Source: HGM04593 sp045646965 (lineage in GTDB: Bacteria > Bacteroidota > Bacteroidia > Bacteroidales > Bacteroidaceae). From it: a stretch of 64,000 bases of DNA. Within the stretch, counting starts at the first letter, position 1. Each line of letters opens with the position of its first letter. The stretch is taken from positions 26,239 through 90,238 of the forward strand of contig JAZRLR010000034.1 of assembly GCA_045646965.1 (NCBI GenBank), given 5' to 3'. A program made the position numbers and the translations under genes. The notes beneath the pieces are model-generated. The model ran no database searches, was not told the origin of the DNA, and was given only the letters and a program-made list of their open reading frames with translations. Below are positions 42,171 to 51,319 of the stretch, one piece after another.

Positions 42171-42599
42171 TCAAAGCAGGGAAGCAAGGTATTCAAGCCC
42201 TTCTTTGTAGCCGTCGAAGCCCTTGCCGCAGATGGTCTTTTGCGCATAGAGCGACACATAGGAAAAGCGGCGGAACTCCTCACGGTTGGAGATGTCGGTG
42301 AGGTGCACCTCGACCGTGGGCAGCGCCACAGCCTTGAGTGCGTCGAGAATGGCGACACTTGTGTGGGTGTATGCCGCAGGGTTTATGAGTATGCCGTCGC
42401 ACACGCCATAGGCAGCCTGTATGGCATCTACGATAGCCCCCTCGTGGTTCGACTGAAAGAGCTCCACCTCCACGCCGAGGCGGGCTGCCTCGCTGCGCAC
42501 AAGCTGCTGCAGAGCCTCAAAGGTCTGCGCGCCGTAAAGGGCGGGCTCGCGCAAACCGAGCATATTGAGATTGGGACCGTTAATTACAAGTATCTTCAT
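42171..42599 (-). CDS. aroQ: 3-dehydroquinate dehydratase, type II
   Basis: 142 residues from the ATG at 42599 (MKILVINGPNLNMLGLREP); the longer open frame runs into pheA. The type II signature NGPNLNMLG and the catalytic NPAAYTHTSVAILDAL and EVHLTDISNREEFRR blocks (catalytic Tyr and His region) are present. It forms dehydroshikimate in the shikimate pathway. Last gene of the six-gene aro operon, 8 bases after pheA, followed by a strong terminator. Confidence 0.96.
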   Translation of the reverse strand: MKILVINGPNLNMLGLREPALYGAQTFEALQQLVRSEAARLGVEVELFQSNHEGAIVDAIQAAYGVCDGILINPAAYTHTSVAILDALKAVALPTVEVHLTDISNREEFRRFSYVSLYAQKTICGKGFDGYKEGLEYLASLL

Positions 42600-42607
42600 A
42601 GCACAAA

Positions 42608-43750
42608 TTAAATTATTTCGGCGTATGTACCGAAGTATTTGAACTGCTCGCCACACTCCTGCAACTCACACATAAGCGAGAGGAACTCTGTGCTGTAGAC
42701 CGACGCCTCAATGTCGAAGTAGAAGCGGTACTCGAACTCGCGCTCGGGTATCTGACGGCTCTCGAGCTTGAGGAGGTTCACGCCTGTAGCGTTGAAACGC
42801 GACAATATGCGGAAGAGTGTTCCGGGGCGGTTGGGGAGGTTTATCATAACACTGGTGCGGTCGGCTCCCGAGTACATCTTGGGCTCCTTGGCGATGCAGA
42901 TGAAACGTGTGTAGTTATTGTCGCGGTTCTGCACCGACGGCTGTATAACCTGCATCTGATAGAGCTCGGCACAGAGGCGCGAAGAGAGCGATGCCACGGT
43001 GCGGTCGCCCTTCTCGGCAACCATACGGGCAGCCTCGGCGGTGTTTTCAACCGCAATCACACGCACGTTCTTGAGTGTAGAGAGGAACTCGGAGCACTGG
43101 CTGATAGCCTGCTGATGTGAATAAATCTCGCGTATCTCGGAGAGTTTTGCTCCGGGAACGCCCAGGAGAGCGTGCTCCACCTTGAGACGCACACTGCGCA
43201 CGATGCTCACATTGTAATCGGAGAGGAGGTCGTATATCGCGTTCACCGAACCTGCGATAGAGTTCTCGATAGGCAACACTCCATACTCGCACAGGCCGCT
43301 ACTCACCGCCTTGAATACACTCTCGAAGCCGTTCATATACATAATCTCGGGGAGGTCGAAGAGGCGCTCCGATGCGAGGTGAGCATAAGAACCCTCACAG
43401 CCTGCACAAGCCACCGAGGCACGCTTGGGGAAGGGCTGGGGAGGTACCGAGGTAATGGCCTTTATTCTGTCGTAGAAGTCGGTACCCGCCGACAGGAGAC
43501 GTGTCTCAAACGACTCGCTCAAGTCGAAGATTGTGCGGTAGAGTGTGCGGCCGTAGCCCTCATATTCGGGGCCGAGACGCTTCGACACGTTGTGAAGCAC
43601 CGCTCTCGCACGCGAGGGGTGATACACAGGCATATTATTCTCCTTTTTGTATTGGGCAACCTCGCTTACAACCTTCATACGCTTTGCGAAGAGGTCGCAC
43701 ATCGCGGTATCTATATCATCTATCTGTTTACGCAATTCATCCAAGTTCAT
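42608..43750 (-). CDS. pheA: Chorismate mutase/prephenate dehydratase (P-protein)
   Basis: 380 residues in three domains. The AroQ-type chorismate mutase (about 1-90) has LDELRKQIDDIDTAMCDLFAKRM and the conserved RARAV. Prephenate dehydratase (about 105-285) has ACAGCEGSYAHLA, VLPIENSIAGSVNAIYDLL and NNYTRFICIAK. The C-terminal ACT domain (about 295-378) has SVMINLPNRPGTLFRILSRFNATGVNLLKLESRQIP, including the ESRP-like motif where phenylalanine binds. It makes phenylpyruvate from chorismate. The ACT domain means feedback by phenylalanine is likely. It follows aroA by 54 bases, the longest gap in the operon. Confidence 0.95.
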   Translation of the reverse strand: MNLDELRKQIDDIDTAMCDLFAKRMKVVSEVAQYKKENNMPVYHPSRARAVLHNVSKRLGPEYEGYGRTLYRTIFDLSESFETRLLSAGTDFYDRIKAITSVPPQPFPKRASVACAGCEGSYAHLASERLFDLPEIMYMNGFESVFKAVSSGLCEYGVLPIENSIAGSVNAIYDLLSDYNVSIVRSVRLKVEHALLGVPGAKLSEIREIYSHQQAISQCSEFLSTLKNVRVIAVENTAEAARMVAEKGDRTVASLSSRLCAELYQMQVIQPSVQNRDNNYTRFICIAKEPKMYSGADRTSVMINLPNRPGTLFRILSRFNATGVNLLKLESRQIPEREFEYRFYFDIEASVYSTEFLSLMCELQECGEQFKYFGTYAEII

Positions 43751-43804
43751 AGGACTATATAATTTTATATTTTACTAAACGAAAAAATAATTTACACGAG
43801 TGAC

Positions 43805-45070
43805 TTATATATAAAATTCCTTACCGCCCAAGGCGGCAAAATCCTCAAAGAACGAGGGATAAGATTTTGCAACGCACTCGGCACCTTTTATGGTGGTGAC
43901 ACCCTGTGCCACAGTAGACATTACGGCTGCCGACATTGCGATACGATGGTCGCCAAAGCTCTCCACTTCGCTCTGCGCAACGGGCTCGCCACCTACTACG
44001 GTGAAGGTGTCCTCGCCTATCAACGAGGCTATGCCAAACGAGGCAAGCACGGCTTTCATAGCCGCAAGACGGTCGCTCTCCTTGAAACGCAGACGCCCCA
44101 CATTGGTAAAGAGCGTCTCGCCCTGTGCCGCAGCGGCAGCCACGGAGAGTATGGGAACGAGGTCGGGGGTGTCGGCGCAGTCGAGCTCGGCACCGAAGAG
44201 CTGCGAGGGCATAGCCACGATGCCCTCGGGGGTTGTATCGATGTAGGCGCCCATAGAGCGCAGGTGGTCGATGATTGCAAGGTCGCCCTGCAACGACGAG
44301 GGGTTCATTCCGCGCACCACAACAGGTTTCTTACCTATGACACCCGCCACAATCCAGAAGGCGGCCGACGACCAGTCGCCCTCCACGGCTATATCGCCCG
44401 GCAGAGCATACTGCTGTGCACCCGGCACAACGAAGGTGTCGCCACAGCGGCGCACCGATATACCTGCAAGGCGCAGTGCGTCGATGGTCATATCGACATA
44501 CGAGGCACTTGTGAGGCCCCCCACAATCTCTATAACGCTGTCTCGCTCGGCCATAGGAAGGGCAAAAAGCAAGCCTGTGAGATACTGCGACGAGAGGTTA
44601 CCCGGCAGTTTGTAGTCGCCGCCCTGCAACGTGCCTGTGCACGTTATAGGAAGCTCGAGCCCCTCGATATGTTTTTTAAGCGAAACGCCGTGCTCCTGCA
44701 GCACCTTGCAAAGGTCGCCCATAGGACGCTCGGGCAGTTTGCCGCCGCCCACAAAAGTGGCATCGGCGCCGAGGGCTGCCGCCACCGACATAAGGAAACG
44801 CAGTGTGGAACCGCTCTCGCCACAGTCGAGACAACCACCCTTGCACACTTTTACGGGGCGCACAGTGAAGATGCCCGACTCATATTTTATATCGGCACCG
44901 AGAGCGTTGAGCGAGCGCATCGTAGCCAGAATGTCGTCATTGACACTGCTGCACGCAATGGTGCAGGGGCTCTTTCCCAACGCCGCACAGATGAGCAGAC
45001 GGTGAGCCTGTGACTTTGAGGGGGGCGGCACAACCGCTCCCTGCAATATCCCGTTCACGCGTCTATCCAT
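43805..45070 (-). CDS. aroA: 3-phosphoshikimate 1-carboxyvinyltransferase (EPSP synthase)
   Basis: 421 residues. PPPSKSQAHRLLICAALG is the shikimate-phosphate binding Lys-Ser block. DCGESGSTLRFLMSVAAALG replaces the LGNAGTA-type sequence of E. coli with GESGSTLRF. GGLTSASYVDMTID and RLRFKESDRLAAM (with the conserved KESDR) follow, then FGDHRIAMSAAVM. It joins PEP to shikimate 3-phosphate. It follows aroB by 3 bases and precedes pheA. Confidence 0.96.
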   Translation of the reverse strand: MDRRVNGILQGAVVPPPSKSQAHRLLICAALGKSPCTIACSSVNDDILATMRSLNALGADIKYESGIFTVRPVKVCKGGCLDCGESGSTLRFLMSVAAALGADATFVGGGKLPERPMGDLCKVLQEHGVSLKKHIEGLELPITCTGTLQGGDYKLPGNLSSQYLTGLLFALPMAERDSVIEIVGGLTSASYVDMTIDALRLAGISVRRCGDTFVVPGAQQYALPGDIAVEGDWSSAAFWIVAGVIGKKPVVVRGMNPSSLQGDLAIIDHLRSMGAYIDTTPEGIVAMPSQLFGAELDCADTPDLVPILSVAAAAAQGETLFTNVGRLRFKESDRLAAMKAVLASFGIASLIGEDTFTVVGGEPVAQSEVESFGDHRIAMSAAVMSTVAQGVTTIKGAECVAKSYPSFFEDFAALGGKEFYI

Positions 45071-45073
45071 ATA

Positions 45074-46123
45074 TCAGTCTATTACTTTGTTCAACAAATC
45101 TTCGAGTTCCTCGAGAGTGACGGTCACAAGGGCGCAGTCGCCCACCGCACGCGGAAGAACTATTGTGATATTTCCGCCTCGACGTTTTTTGTCGGACAAG
45201 ATGGAGGCGTACATCTCGGCAGCCGAATAGCGACACTCTATGTCGAAGCCGTAGCGCACAAGCAGCGCCGACAGTTCGTCGCATATATCGCAAAGGCCGC
45301 ACAGAGGGGCTATCTTGGCAGCAATTACCATACCCTTTGCCACAGCCTCGCCGTGTGACACGGCAAAGTTACTCAATTTTTCTATCGCGTGGCCAAATGT
45401 GTGTCCGAAATTCAGGAGGCCGCGCAGGCCGTTGTCAAACTCGTCCTGCTGCACCACATCGCGCTTTATTTCAACGCAACGCGCCACCACGCTGCTCCTC
45501 TCAAAGGGAATATTCTGCAAGGTGCAGTAGAGTTCTTTGTCGAGTATAACGCCATATTTTATAACCTCGGCACAGCCATCGCGGTAAATCTCTGTGGGGA
45601 GGGTGTCCATCAGCTTTGTGTCGCAGCACACAAGTGAGGGCTGATAGAAGCTGCCCACAAGATTTTTTCCTGCGGGGATATCTATGGCGGTCTTTCCGCC
45701 TACAGAGCTATCGACCGCGGCAAGCAGCGTTGTGGGCACCTGTATATATTTTATTCCACGCAGATAGAGCGATGCCGAGAGACCGCCAAGGTCGCCCACC
45801 ACTCCGCCGCCAAACGCAATGATAACGTCGCTGCGTGTGAGTTGCTCGCAGGCAAGATAGTTGAGGAACGCAAGGAGATTCTCGGCGTTCTTCGATGCCT
45901 CGCCCGCAGGGATTACAAACTTTGAAGCCGCATAACCTGCCGCCTGAAGATAGCCTGTTATGGCATTGCCGTAGAGGGCATCGACATTACTGTCGGTGAG
46001 CAGCGCCACGCGGCACTCGCCCACCAAAGGACGAATAAACTCCCCTATCTGCGGGAGGATATTCTCGCCTATGTATATGTCGTAACTGCGCGAAGCGGTC
46101 ACTCGAATGGTTTTGTGCGACAT
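45074..46123 (-). CDS. aroB: 3-dehydroquinate synthase
   Basis: 349 residues. NAD-binding region IIAFGGGVVGDLGGLSASLYLRGIKYIQVPTTLLAAVDSSVGGKTAIDIPAGKNLVGSFYQP is the family core. The metal-binding Glu (CAEVIKYG) and His residues (LNFGHTFGHAIEKL, SHGEAVAKGM) are in place. It cyclises DAHP to 3-dehydroquinate, the second shikimate step. It is separated from tyrA by one base and from aroA by three, so translation is probably coupled. Confidence 0.97.
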   Translation of the reverse strand: MSHKTIRVTASRSYDIYIGENILPQIGEFIRPLVGECRVALLTDSNVDALYGNAITGYLQAAGYAASKFVIPAGEASKNAENLLAFLNYLACEQLTRSDVIIAFGGGVVGDLGGLSASLYLRGIKYIQVPTTLLAAVDSSVGGKTAIDIPAGKNLVGSFYQPSLVCCDTKLMDTLPTEIYRDGCAEVIKYGVILDKELYCTLQNIPFERSSVVARCVEIKRDVVQQDEFDNGLRGLLNFGHTFGHAIEKLSNFAVSHGEAVAKGMVIAAKIAPLCGLCDICDELSALLVRYGFDIECRYSAAEMYASILSDKKRRGGNITIVLPRAVGDCALVTVTLEELEDLLNKVID

Positions 46124-46124
46124 A

Positions 46125-46952
46125 CTATTCTATATTTTCTTTGGCTACACGTCCCTCGCGCAACAGTGAGCACAAAGCGTCGGCGTCGCCGCCTGCTATG
46201 GCCTCGCGGTATTGCTCCAGGGAGTTAATCAATAAATCAAGTTCTGCAATGAGGTTTTCGCTGTTCTCGAGGAAGAGCTCTGTCCACATTTTCTCGTTGA
46301 GGCGCGACACGCGGGTAAAATCGCGGAAACTGCCCGCGCTGTACCCTTTGTGATACTGCGCCGAGGGGCTTTTTACAAAGGCGTTGGAGACCACGTGGCA
46401 CATCTGCGATGTGTAGGCAATCATACGGTCGTGGAACTCGGCCGTTGTCACAATATATTTCTTGAACTCAAGCGGTGCAAGCGACTGTTTCACTCTGTCG
46501 AGCAGAACTATGTCGTCGTGCACGGGGGGCACCATAATAAACGATGCGCCTGCAAACATATTGGGACGTGAATATTTATAACCCGAGTATTGTGTTCCGG
46601 CCATAGGGTGACCTCCCACAAAGGTAAAGCCGTGCTGCGCTGCAAGGGCAAAGCCCACAGAGCACACCGCGCGCTTGGTGCCGCAAAAGTCGAGCACAAG
46701 TGCCGACGAGGGGATGTGCGAAGCGTTGGCCTCGAGATACCCCCTCACGGCCACGGGTGTGGCGGCAAGGATGATGAGGTCGCAATGCGCCATACTCTTG
46801 GGTGTGAGTTCCTTGTCGATGGTGCCCTCGAGCTTCGCATAACCCTGCACGGCGTTGTCTGTGTCGCAGCCATACACGGTGTGCCCGGCCACTTTGTAAG
46901 CCTTTGCAACCGAGCCTCCTATAAGTCCCAATCCTACAACTCCAACCTTCAT
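46125..46952 (-). CDS. tyrA: Prephenate dehydrogenase
   Basis: 275 residues. NAD-binding Rossmann start VGVVGLGLIGGSVAKAYK. LVLDFCGTKRAVC, FVGGHPMAGTQYSGYKYS (catalytic His region) and FHDRMIAYTSQMCHVVSNAF are the prephenate dehydrogenase landmarks. No C-terminal ACT domain is visible, so tyrosine feedback is not obvious. It makes 4-hydroxyphenylpyruvate, the tyrosine precursor. Second gene of the operon, 12 bases after aroF. Confidence 0.95.
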   Translation of the reverse strand: MKVGVVGLGLIGGSVAKAYKVAGHTVYGCDTDNAVQGYAKLEGTIDKELTPKSMAHCDLIILAATPVAVRGYLEANASHIPSSALVLDFCGTKRAVCSVGFALAAQHGFTFVGGHPMAGTQYSGYKYSRPNMFAGASFIMVPPVHDDIVLLDRVKQSLAPLEFKKYIVTTAEFHDRMIAYTSQMCHVVSNAFVKSPSAQYHKGYSAGSFRDFTRVSRLNEKMWTELFLENSENLIAELDLLINSLEQYREAIAGGDADALCSLLREGRVAKENIE

Positions 46953-46964
46953 AACAGCTGTTTT

Positions 46965-47978
46965 TTAGTGCATTATACTGCGTATCTCTCTCACGCGCGA
47001 TGCCACCTCGTCGAACTGTGCAGGGGTGAGCGACTGCGCGCCGTCGCACAATGCGTGCGCGGGGTCGTTGTGTACCTCGATGATGAGACCGTCGGCACCC
47101 GAAGCACAGGCTGCACAGGCCATAGGACGCACAAGACGCGAAACGCCTGTGGCGTGGCTGGGATCTACAACCACGGGGAGGTGGGTGAGACCGTGAAGCA
47201 CGGGCACGGCGGCAAGGTCGAGCACGTTACGGGTGTAGTTGTCGTAGCTACGTATTCCGCGCTCGCAGAGCATCACCTGCTCGTTACCCTCCGACATAAT
47301 ATATTCGGCGCTCATAAGAAGTTCCTTGAGGGTGGCCGAGAGACCGCGTTTCAGGAGGATGGGCTTTTTAGAGCGTCCGAGCTCTTTGAGAAGCTCAAAG
47401 TTCTGCATATTGCGGGCGCCTACCTGAATGATATCCACGTCGGCAAAGAGGTCGAGGTGTGCCGCGCTCATAATCTCGGTTACAATGGGAAGACCTGTCA
47501 CCTCGCGAGCCTTGAGCAGAAGCTGCAAACCCTCGGCACGCAAGCCCTGGAAATCGTAGGGCGAGGTACGGGGCTTGAAGGCACCGCCACGCAGAATATT
47601 TGCACCCGACTCCTTCACGGCACGGGCGATAGTAAGTATCTGCTCCTCCGACTCCACCGAGCAGGGACCTGCCATAATGGCAAAGTGTCCGCCACCGATT
47701 TTTACTTTATTCTCGCCACTGCCCACCTCAACGATTGTATCCTCGGGGTGGAAACGACGGTTGGCGCTCTTGAAAGGCTCGCTGATTCGGGTTACATTCT
47801 CGATAATTTCGAGACCCGAAAGAAGGTCTATATCTATTTTACTTGTATCTCCTATAAGGCCAAGAACAGTCTGCATCTCGCCCTCCGATACGTGAACTCT
47901 CACATTCTGTGATTCCAACCAGTTGATGAGGTTGTCTCTCTGTGCCTTTGTGACACCGTTTTTAAGTACCGCTATCAT
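46965..47978 (-). CDS. aroF: 3-deoxy-7-phosphoheptulonate synthase (DAHP synthase, type I-beta)
   Basis: 337 residues. The N-terminal ~70 residues form a small ferredoxin-like regulatory domain (NVRVHVSEGEMQTVLGLIGDTSKIDID), as in Thermotoga-type enzymes. The TIM-barrel part holds FAIMAGPCSVESEEQIL, RGGAFKPRTSPYDFQGL and LPVVVDPSHATG. It condenses PEP and erythrose 4-phosphate, the committed step. As first gene of the operon aroF-tyrA-aroB-aroA-pheA-aroQ it has a promoter at 48011-48041. No attenuator-like Trp/Phe/Tyr leader peptide was seen. Confidence 0.96.
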   Translation of the reverse strand: MIAVLKNGVTKAQRDNLINWLESQNVRVHVSEGEMQTVLGLIGDTSKIDIDLLSGLEIIENVTRISEPFKSANRRFHPEDTIVEVGSGENKVKIGGGHFAIMAGPCSVESEEQILTIARAVKESGANILRGGAFKPRTSPYDFQGLRAEGLQLLLKAREVTGLPIVTEIMSAAHLDLFADVDIIQVGARNMQNFELLKELGRSKKPILLKRGLSATLKELLMSAEYIMSEGNEQVMLCERGIRSYDNYTRNVLDLAAVPVLHGLTHLPVVVDPSHATGVSRLVRPMACAACASGADGLIIEVHNDPAHALCDGAQSLTPAQFDEVASRVREIRSIMH

Positions 47979-48010
47979 AATCTGTTATTTCCTTGGTTTA
48001 TATTGAGCCG

Positions 48011-48041
48011 CAAATTTATAAAGAAGTTTTTAATATCCTAA
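48011..48041 (-). promoter_or_regulatory. Promoter of the aro operon
   Basis: On the minus strand TTAG (48038-48041), 19 bases, TAAATTTG (48011-48018), an exact -7 box with a one-change -33 box, 32 bases before the aroF ATG. Confidence 0.6.
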
Positions 48042-48164
48042 AATTTATCATAAAAATTATATCATTTTCGCAAAAATCGCGCCCACAGCACCTTCATTGG
48101 GCATTTTCAGCACAAAGGCATTTAAAAAAGTTTACAATTTTGTCACAGCAGTGCATTGTAGGAT

Positions 48165-48200
48165 AAAAAAATCAGGAGGCACCCGGCGGGCACCTCCTGA
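48165..48200 (-). terminator. Terminator after the GH109-like gene
   Basis: Minus strand TCAGGAGG...CCTCCTGA (48172-48200) with a GC-rich inner stem, followed by TTTTTTT. 21 bases past the gene's stop. Confidence 0.88.
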
Positions 48201-48221
48201 CTGCGTTTATAAAAAAGTATC

Positions 48222-49889
48222 TTACTTCTTCAATGCTTTTTTAACTGCCTTTGCAATCGCTTTGTCGGCAGCTACGCGAGCTTTTGCGAGAGCCTTCTCG
48301 GCCTTTGCCTTTGCAGCGGGTGTCTCGGCAGCCTTAACTGCGTCATACAAGCCCCAAAGGTTTTTCTTTGCTACAACCTCTTTCTGTGCAGCTGTGTAAG
48401 CCTCGGCAGCAGCCTCTGTAGCAGCCTCGGCCTCGGGAGTTGCATAAGCGTGTTTGTAGCCCTTAACCTCGTTCCAATAACCGCGAGTAAAGTCGGGGAA
48501 CTCTACAGCTGCGCAGTTGTTGTCCATAGAGATTGTACCGAGCTCTGCAAGACAGCACCACTCTGCGAGGTCATATACGTCCATATCCAAGGGAAGACCA
48601 TTCTGCAAGCAGTAAACCATACGTGCATCCATAAAGAAGTCCATACCACCGTGGCCACCTACTTTCTGTGCCATAGGGCCATACTTCTTGATAATGGGGT
48701 GACGATATTTCTCACGGAGAGCCTGCATCTCTGAAGCGGGCATAAAGCCGTGTGAATTGAGGTTATCAACCTTGGGCTGGTGACCTGTAGCCTTCAACTG
48801 TGCAGCGTCTACTGCGATACCCTCAACGGGATATTTGTTTGCGAAACCGCGAGTACCTGTGAGCTGATAGAGACGGTTGTAGGGCTGGGGATTCATTACG
48901 TTGTGCTGAATCTCAACCACCTTGCCTTCGGCTGTACGCATAAGAGTAGTTGTGTGGTCGCCGTTGCGATACTCCTTGCACTCCTTGCCTGTCTTCTTCT
49001 CAACATACTCCTTACCGTGAACCGATTTTGTGTCCATAGCAACGAGAGTTGTGAAACGGTCGCCACGGTGAATATCGAGCACCTGTGCAACGGGGCCGAG
49101 GCCGTGTGTAGCGTAAACGTCGCCACGGTTCTCCATATTATACTTCATTCTCCAGCCGAGCTTGTCGGGGTCGTCAGAAGGATTGCTCCAGTAGTAGCCC
49201 CAGAAGTCGTCGAGGTTGTGGATGTAAGCACCCTGTGCACGGATAACCTCACCGAACACACCTGCCTGTGCCATATTCAAAGCGTCGAGCTCGAACCAGT
49301 CGTAGCAGCAGTTCTCGAGAATCATACAGTGGAGCTGTTTAGCCTCGGCGAGCTCAATGAGTCCCCAGCACTGCTCGAGGTTCATTGCCGAAGGCACCTC
49401 GATAGCTGTGTGCTTGCCGTTCTCAAGAGCGCAAGCTGCAACGGGATAGTGGTGATCCCAGTCGGTAGCTACATATACGAGGTCGATGTCGGGGCGAGCG
49501 CAAAGCTCTTTATATCCGAACTCACCGCTGTAGATATCGGCGGGAGCGAGACCTGCCTCTCTCAAGTCTTTCTGACAAGCCTCGGCGCGGCTTGCCTCGT
49601 AGTCGCAAAGTGCAACGATTTCAACGCCGGGGATGTGGCAGAAACGAGCCACGGCACCGGGACCGCGCATACCCAAACCTACAAATGCAACGCGCACTGT
49701 CTGTATGGGGGCTACAGCCAAATTAAGAACGTGCTGCTGGCCCTCGGGACGAGCAGGAGTTTCAACCACGATAGTACCTTTGTTCCAGCTCCATTTTGTA
49801 GAGGGCGACAAAGACTGTGCCTGTGTTGTAACAGCCGAGAGAGCCATTACAGACGCAAGAGCATAACCGAAAAATTTCTTAAAGTTCAT
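48222..49889 (-). CDS. Exported Gfo/Idh/MocA-fold protein (GH109-like) with Lys/Ala-rich tail
   Basis: 555 residues. Signal peptide at 1-24 (YALASVMALSAVTTQAQ). NAD-binding start VRVAFVGLGMRGPGAVARF, then YVATDWDHHYPVAACALENGKHTAIEVPSAM and later GGHGGMDFFMDARMVYCLQNG. These are characteristic of GH109 proteins, which use NAD to cleave alpha-N-acetylgalactosamine, for example from blood group A. After about residue 480 comes an unusual tail of roughly 70 residues, nearly all Ala, Lys and Glu (AAKAKAEKALAKARVAADKAIAKAVKKALKK at the end, given here by type), with pI likely very high. Such a tail is not part of the normal family. Strong promoter at 49975-50005. Confidence 0.85.
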   Translation of the reverse strand: MNFKKFFGYALASVMALSAVTTQAQSLSPSTKWSWNKGTIVVETPARPEGQQHVLNLAVAPIQTVRVAFVGLGMRGPGAVARFCHIPGVEIVALCDYEASRAEACQKDLREAGLAPADIYSGEFGYKELCARPDIDLVYVATDWDHHYPVAACALENGKHTAIEVPSAMNLEQCWGLIELAEAKQLHCMILENCCYDWFELDALNMAQAGVFGEVIRAQGAYIHNLDDFWGYYWSNPSDDPDKLGWRMKYNMENRGDVYATHGLGPVAQVLDIHRGDRFTTLVAMDTKSVHGKEYVEKKTGKECKEYRNGDHTTTLMRTAEGKVVEIQHNVMNPQPYNRLYQLTGTRGFANKYPVEGIAVDAAQLKATGHQPKVDNLNSHGFMPASEMQALREKYRHPIIKKYGPMAQKVGGHGGMDFFMDARMVYCLQNGLPLDMDVYDLAEWCCLAELGTISMDNNCAAVEFPDFTRGYWNEVKGYKHAYATPEAEAATEAAAEAYTAAQKEVVAKKNLWGLYDAVKAAETPAAKAKAEKALAKARVAADKAIAKAVKKALKK

Positions 49890-49974
49890 ACTTGTCGTAT
49901 TTTAAGTTAATATGATATATTTATAATATTTCTCAAGCCATAGGAGGCCATTGCGAGCCGCATCCTATTTAGCG

Positions 49975-50005
49975 CAAAGATAGTTATAAAAACTTATTTT
50001 GCAAA
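49975..50005 (-). promoter_or_regulatory. Promoter of the GH109-like gene
   Basis: On the minus strand TTTG (50002-50005), 19 bases, TATCTTTG (49975-49982): a perfect Bacteroidota pair giving a leader of about 80 bases. Confidence 0.8.
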
Positions 50006-50093
50006 AGAGTGCCCGTTTTTTTTACTATTTATTTAAAATAAAACAAGCTGCGGGCTACAGAAAGCGCTGCACATTCACAGCGCAAAGAGGCGG

Positions 50094-50741
50094 TTACCAC
50101 ACCTTTGTGTCGCCCACCCATTTGCCCGAGAAGAGCCGGCGGTCAGCCTTTATGAGCACACCGCATCCCTGACGATAGCCGTTCTCGTAGCGGCCATACC
50201 AGCGGTCGCCGTTTGCCCAGAAGTAGACGCCATAGCCGTGACGACGGCCGTTGAGCAGCTCGCCACGATACTCGTCGCCGTTGGGATATTTCAGAATTTT
50301 GAAGGTGTAGGCAGGCACGGGAGCCGCATCGGTGGGGATATAGGGCGATGAGAGACGCTGCTCACCGTCGGGAGTGTGCACACGCATAATATTTCCCGTA
50401 GAGAGGTTATACTCAACAAAATGCTCTTCGCTGCCCACGCGGGCTGTCTCGCTTGTGAGTGTAATTCCAAAGATGTGCTGCCCCTCGCGGTATTGTCCAT
50501 AGGTTTGCGAGCCGCTCTTGGAAACAAAGCAACCCCAGCCATATATCTTATGATTTATCATATTACCCAGAAACTCACCGTCGGCACCCGACAGATATGC
50601 AACCGTGCCCTCGCGCTGCGCATAATCACAGAAGACCATCTGCAGCTCGTCGCACATTTCAGGATAGAAGCGCACCGCCTCTTGGGCGCACAAAAGGCTC
50701 TGCACAAGCAGGAGCGCAGCAAAAACCGCTGTTTTTTTCAT
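50094..50741 (-). CDS. Exported MORN-repeat protein
   Basis: 215 residues with a signal peptide (AVFAALLLVQSLLCAQ). At about 155-210 are MORN repeats: YPNGDEYRGELLNGRRHGYGVYFWANGDRWYGRYENGYRQGCGV, given here as three units of about 22-23 residues, each with the G-x-G/E-Y-x-G-x-x-x-x-G-x-x-H/Q-G-x-G pattern. Function unknown; MORN proteins can bind lipids or act as scaffolds in other systems. It overlaps nadD by 4 bases (ATGA) and is the last gene of the yicC-gmk-nadD run. Confidence 0.75.
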   Translation of the reverse strand: MKKTAVFAALLLVQSLLCAQEAVRFYPEMCDELQMVFCDYAQREGTVAYLSGADGEFLGNMINHKIYGWGCFVSKSGSQTYGQYREGQHIFGITLTSETARVGSEEHFVEYNLSTGNIMRVHTPDGEQRLSSPYIPTDAAPVPAYTFKILKYPNGDEYRGELLNGRRHGYGVYFWANGDRWYGRYENGYRQGCGVLIKADRRLFSGKWVGDTKVW

Positions 50742-51319
50742 TCTTTGTACAAATTTTCTTCTTTAATATACTCGCACACGGCGGGTGAGACCATTGAGAG
50801 GATGTCACCACCTGCCGCCACCGCCTCGCGCACCATCGTAGAGCTCACATCGAAGAGCTTGGCAGGGAGCCACGTCACGCCCTCGGGGAGGGGCGGCGCC
50901 TGCTCGCCTCCGCGCGGATATACAATTATTTTATACGAAGCGAGAATATCTTCCCATCTGTACCACTTGTGAAATTTCTCCCAATTGTCGGCACCTATGA
51001 GCAGAATAAACTCGCGGTCGGGGTAGGCTTCGACCAGCGCGGCAAGGGTATTCACCGTGTAGGAGGGACGCGGCAGAGAGAACTCAAAGTCGCACGCCCT
51101 AAAGCGGCTGTCGCCCTCTGTCGCAAGCTTCACCATACGCAGGCGATGCTCCTCGCTCGCAAGCGAAGAGCCCACTTTATGAGGGTTCAGGGGAGAGACC
51201 ATAAACCACACCTCGTCGGCGAGGCCGCTGTCGCACACCGCGGCGGCGAGCGATGTGTGCCCTGTGTGTATGGGGTTGAAACTGCCGCCAAATATTACGG
51301 TAGCCCTCTTTTTATTCAT
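50738..51319 (-). CDS. nadD: Nicotinate-nucleotide adenylyltransferase
   Basis: 193 residues. ATVIFGGSFNPIHTGHTSLA holds the GxFxPxHxGH nucleotidyltransferase motif. FILLIGADNWEKFHKW and the C-terminal ISSTMVRE-type motif (here FDVSSTMVREAV) complete it. It adenylates nicotinate mononucleotide in NAD synthesis. It overlaps gmk by 8 bases and the MORN gene by 4, so the run yicC-gmk-nadD-MORN is tightly coupled. Confidence 0.95.
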   Translation of the reverse strand: MNKKRATVIFGGSFNPIHTGHTSLAAAVCDSGLADEVWFMVSPLNPHKVGSSLASEEHRLRMVKLATEGDSRFRACDFEFSLPRPSYTVNTLAALVEAYPDREFILLIGADNWEKFHKWYRWEDILASYKIIVYPRGGEQAPPLPEGVTWLPAKLFDVSSTMVREAVAAGGDILSMVSPAVCEYIKEENLYKE

